Assembly (NCBI GenBank): GCA_903929895.1
Contig: CAIYWM010000396.1
Span: 1 to 6,575, forward strand
Direction: 5' to 3'
Source: an uncultured Alphaproteobacteria bacterium
GTDB lineage: Bacteria; Pseudomonadota; Alphaproteobacteria; Reyranellales; Reyranellaceae
Length of the DNA stretch: 6,575 nucleotides
A program made the translations under genes and the position numbers. The notes under the pieces were generated by a model. That model did no database searches. It saw only the letters and a list, made by a program, of their open reading frames with translations, and had not been told where the DNA came from. Positions 5,785-6,575 of this stretch are shown in pieces. Within the stretch, counting starts at the first letter, position 1. Every line of letters starts with the position of its first letter.

Positions 5785-6575
5785 GGACGTCTCGCTTGTG
5801 GGAATTCTACGTCGCCGTAGGGATAGAAGTTCTTCAGATCGACGTTGCGATAGGGCAATCCGTCGAGCCGCACGGTGCCGAGGAAGGGCTCGACCGGCTC
5901 GACGAGCAGGATGGTCCTGGCGAACCCGCTATCGTCGAAACCGCGCCGGAAGTGCACACGCGACTTGATGGCGATCGCCTTGAACTGAGCGAGGTCGAAG
6001 GCAGGCCCCGCGAGTTCCGACGGCTCGACGATCTGCGTGAGATAGCGGCTGATCAGCACGACGTTGCCGAGGCCGAAGCCGACACTGACCCACAATGTGC
6101 CGTGGGCTTCGTGCGCCCCGATCACCGTGCCGGTGACGCGCACCGGTAACCCGGCGGAGTCGTCGGCGAGGCCGCCGATCTCGCGGTCGAAGGGGTCGCC
6201 CACTTTCACGCCCGCGGCCTTCAACTCATCGATGGCCTCGGCATCGGCGATGGTGGCGATCAGCACGTCCGACAGATCCTGCGCGATCACTTCCTTCAGT
6301 ATCCAGGTCGCGTAGCCCGACCGGTCGCTATGGTCGGCCAGCACGACCGGAGTTTCGCCGCGTGCCATGGCTTCCTTGGCGAGCCGGACGCCCTCGGGGA
6401 TCGGATGGACCTTGGCAGTGTCGAGCAGGTCCTTGCGGCGGCGCCAGGCCCAGGACGACATGTCGTCGGCGATCTTCTGGGTCAGCACCGGATTGCCGTT
6501 GCTCATGACCTGGAACGTCAGGCCGACATCGGGCACGTCGGCGAAGGGAAAACCGAAGAAGACGTTCACATAGAC
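5781..6575 (-). CDS. M81 family (MlrC-like) metallopeptidase, C-terminal 264 residues (5' end outside window)
   Basis: Related to microcystinase C (MlrC), a zinc peptidase first known from degradation of linearised microcystin; most members have no known substrate. The frame stays open to the right edge (the first visible codons read VYVNVFFGFP), so roughly the first half of a protein of about 500 residues is absent. The family's zinc ligands should lie in that missing part. Seen: the end of the N-terminal domain, FFGFPFADVPDVGLTFQV (visible residues 6-23) and GETPVVLADHSDRSG (73-87). The MlrC_C-type domain follows from about residue 107, with DAEAIDELKAAGVKVGD, a beta-rich RVTGTV segment, FDLAQFKAIAIKSRVHFRRGF (about 193-213) and a NVDLKNFYPYGD ending. 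The usual GGGxxGD glycine-rich stretch after the DxxD motif is replaced by RSGYATWIL. The stop overlaps the ene-reductase start by 4 nt. Its promoter lies outside the window. Confidence 0.86.
   Translation of the reverse strand, partial: VYVNVFFGFPFADVPDVGLTFQVMSNGNPVLTQKIADDMSSWAWRRRKDLLDTAKVHPIPEGVRLAKEAMARGETPVVLADHSDRSGYATWILKEVIAQDLSDVLIATIADAEAIDELKAAGVKVGDPFDREIGGLADDSAGLPVRVTGTVIGAHEAHGTLWVSVGFGLGNVVLISRYLTQIVEPSELAGPAFDLAQFKAIAIKSRVHFRRGFDDSGFARTILLVEPVEPFLGTVRLDGLPYRNVDLKNFYPYGDVEFPQARRP

Noticed and set aside
4762..5820. A 352-codon open frame on the plus strand opposite the ene-reductase gene
   Set aside because: The opposite strand encodes every OYE motif intact; this frame is Arg/Ala/Gly-rich low-complexity, as expected of a shadow.
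1..6575. CRISPR arrays, tRNA or rRNA genes, insertion sequences, attachment sites
   Set aside because: No regularly spaced repeats, no cloverleaf-like segments in the few non-coding gaps, and no transposase or integrase motifs were seen.

Overview
The window is GC-rich, densely coding DNA that looks like an alphaproteobacterial chromosome. This rests on high GC in third codon positions, the divergent argH/tlpA pair, a NadQ-type (COG4111) regulator next to nadA, and a CTTGAC-type -35. I cannot name the genus. Nothing looks like a phage, insertion sequence, CRISPR array, rRNA or tRNA.

Layout: (1) Minus strand 1-541 is the first 180 codons of argH (argininosuccinate lyase), which runs off the left edge. 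(2) Divergent from it, 577-1170 (+) encodes an exported TlpA/ResA-type thioredoxin-fold protein. (3) 1214-2146 (+) encodes a NadQ/NrtR-like regulator with a decayed Nudix domain and a C-terminal winged helix. (4) The AT-rich gap 2147-2219 carries a sigma70-like promoter and a nested 43-bp inverted repeat that is probably the NadQ operator. (5) 2220-3209 and 3218-4069 (+) are nadA and nadC, tightly coupled, with no nadB between them. (6) 4070-4193 is a convergent intergenic gap with two hairpins. (7) On the minus strand, read right to left, lie the 3' part of an M81 (MlrC-like) metallopeptidase gene (5781-6575, start outside the window), an Old Yellow Enzyme family ene-reductase gene (4684-5784, 4-nt overlap) and a small secreted protein of unknown function (4194-4655).

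How the genes work together: nadA and nadC supply two steps of de novo NAD synthesis (iminoaspartate plus DHAP to quinolinate, then to nicotinate mononucleotide). The linked NadQ protein probably senses an NAD-related metabolite and represses nadAC at the palindromic site. The minus-strand trio is a separate unit; its substrate cannot be read from sequence. The parts most worth a second look are the double operator in front of nadA, the missing nadB, and the M81/ene-reductase/secreted-protein cluster.
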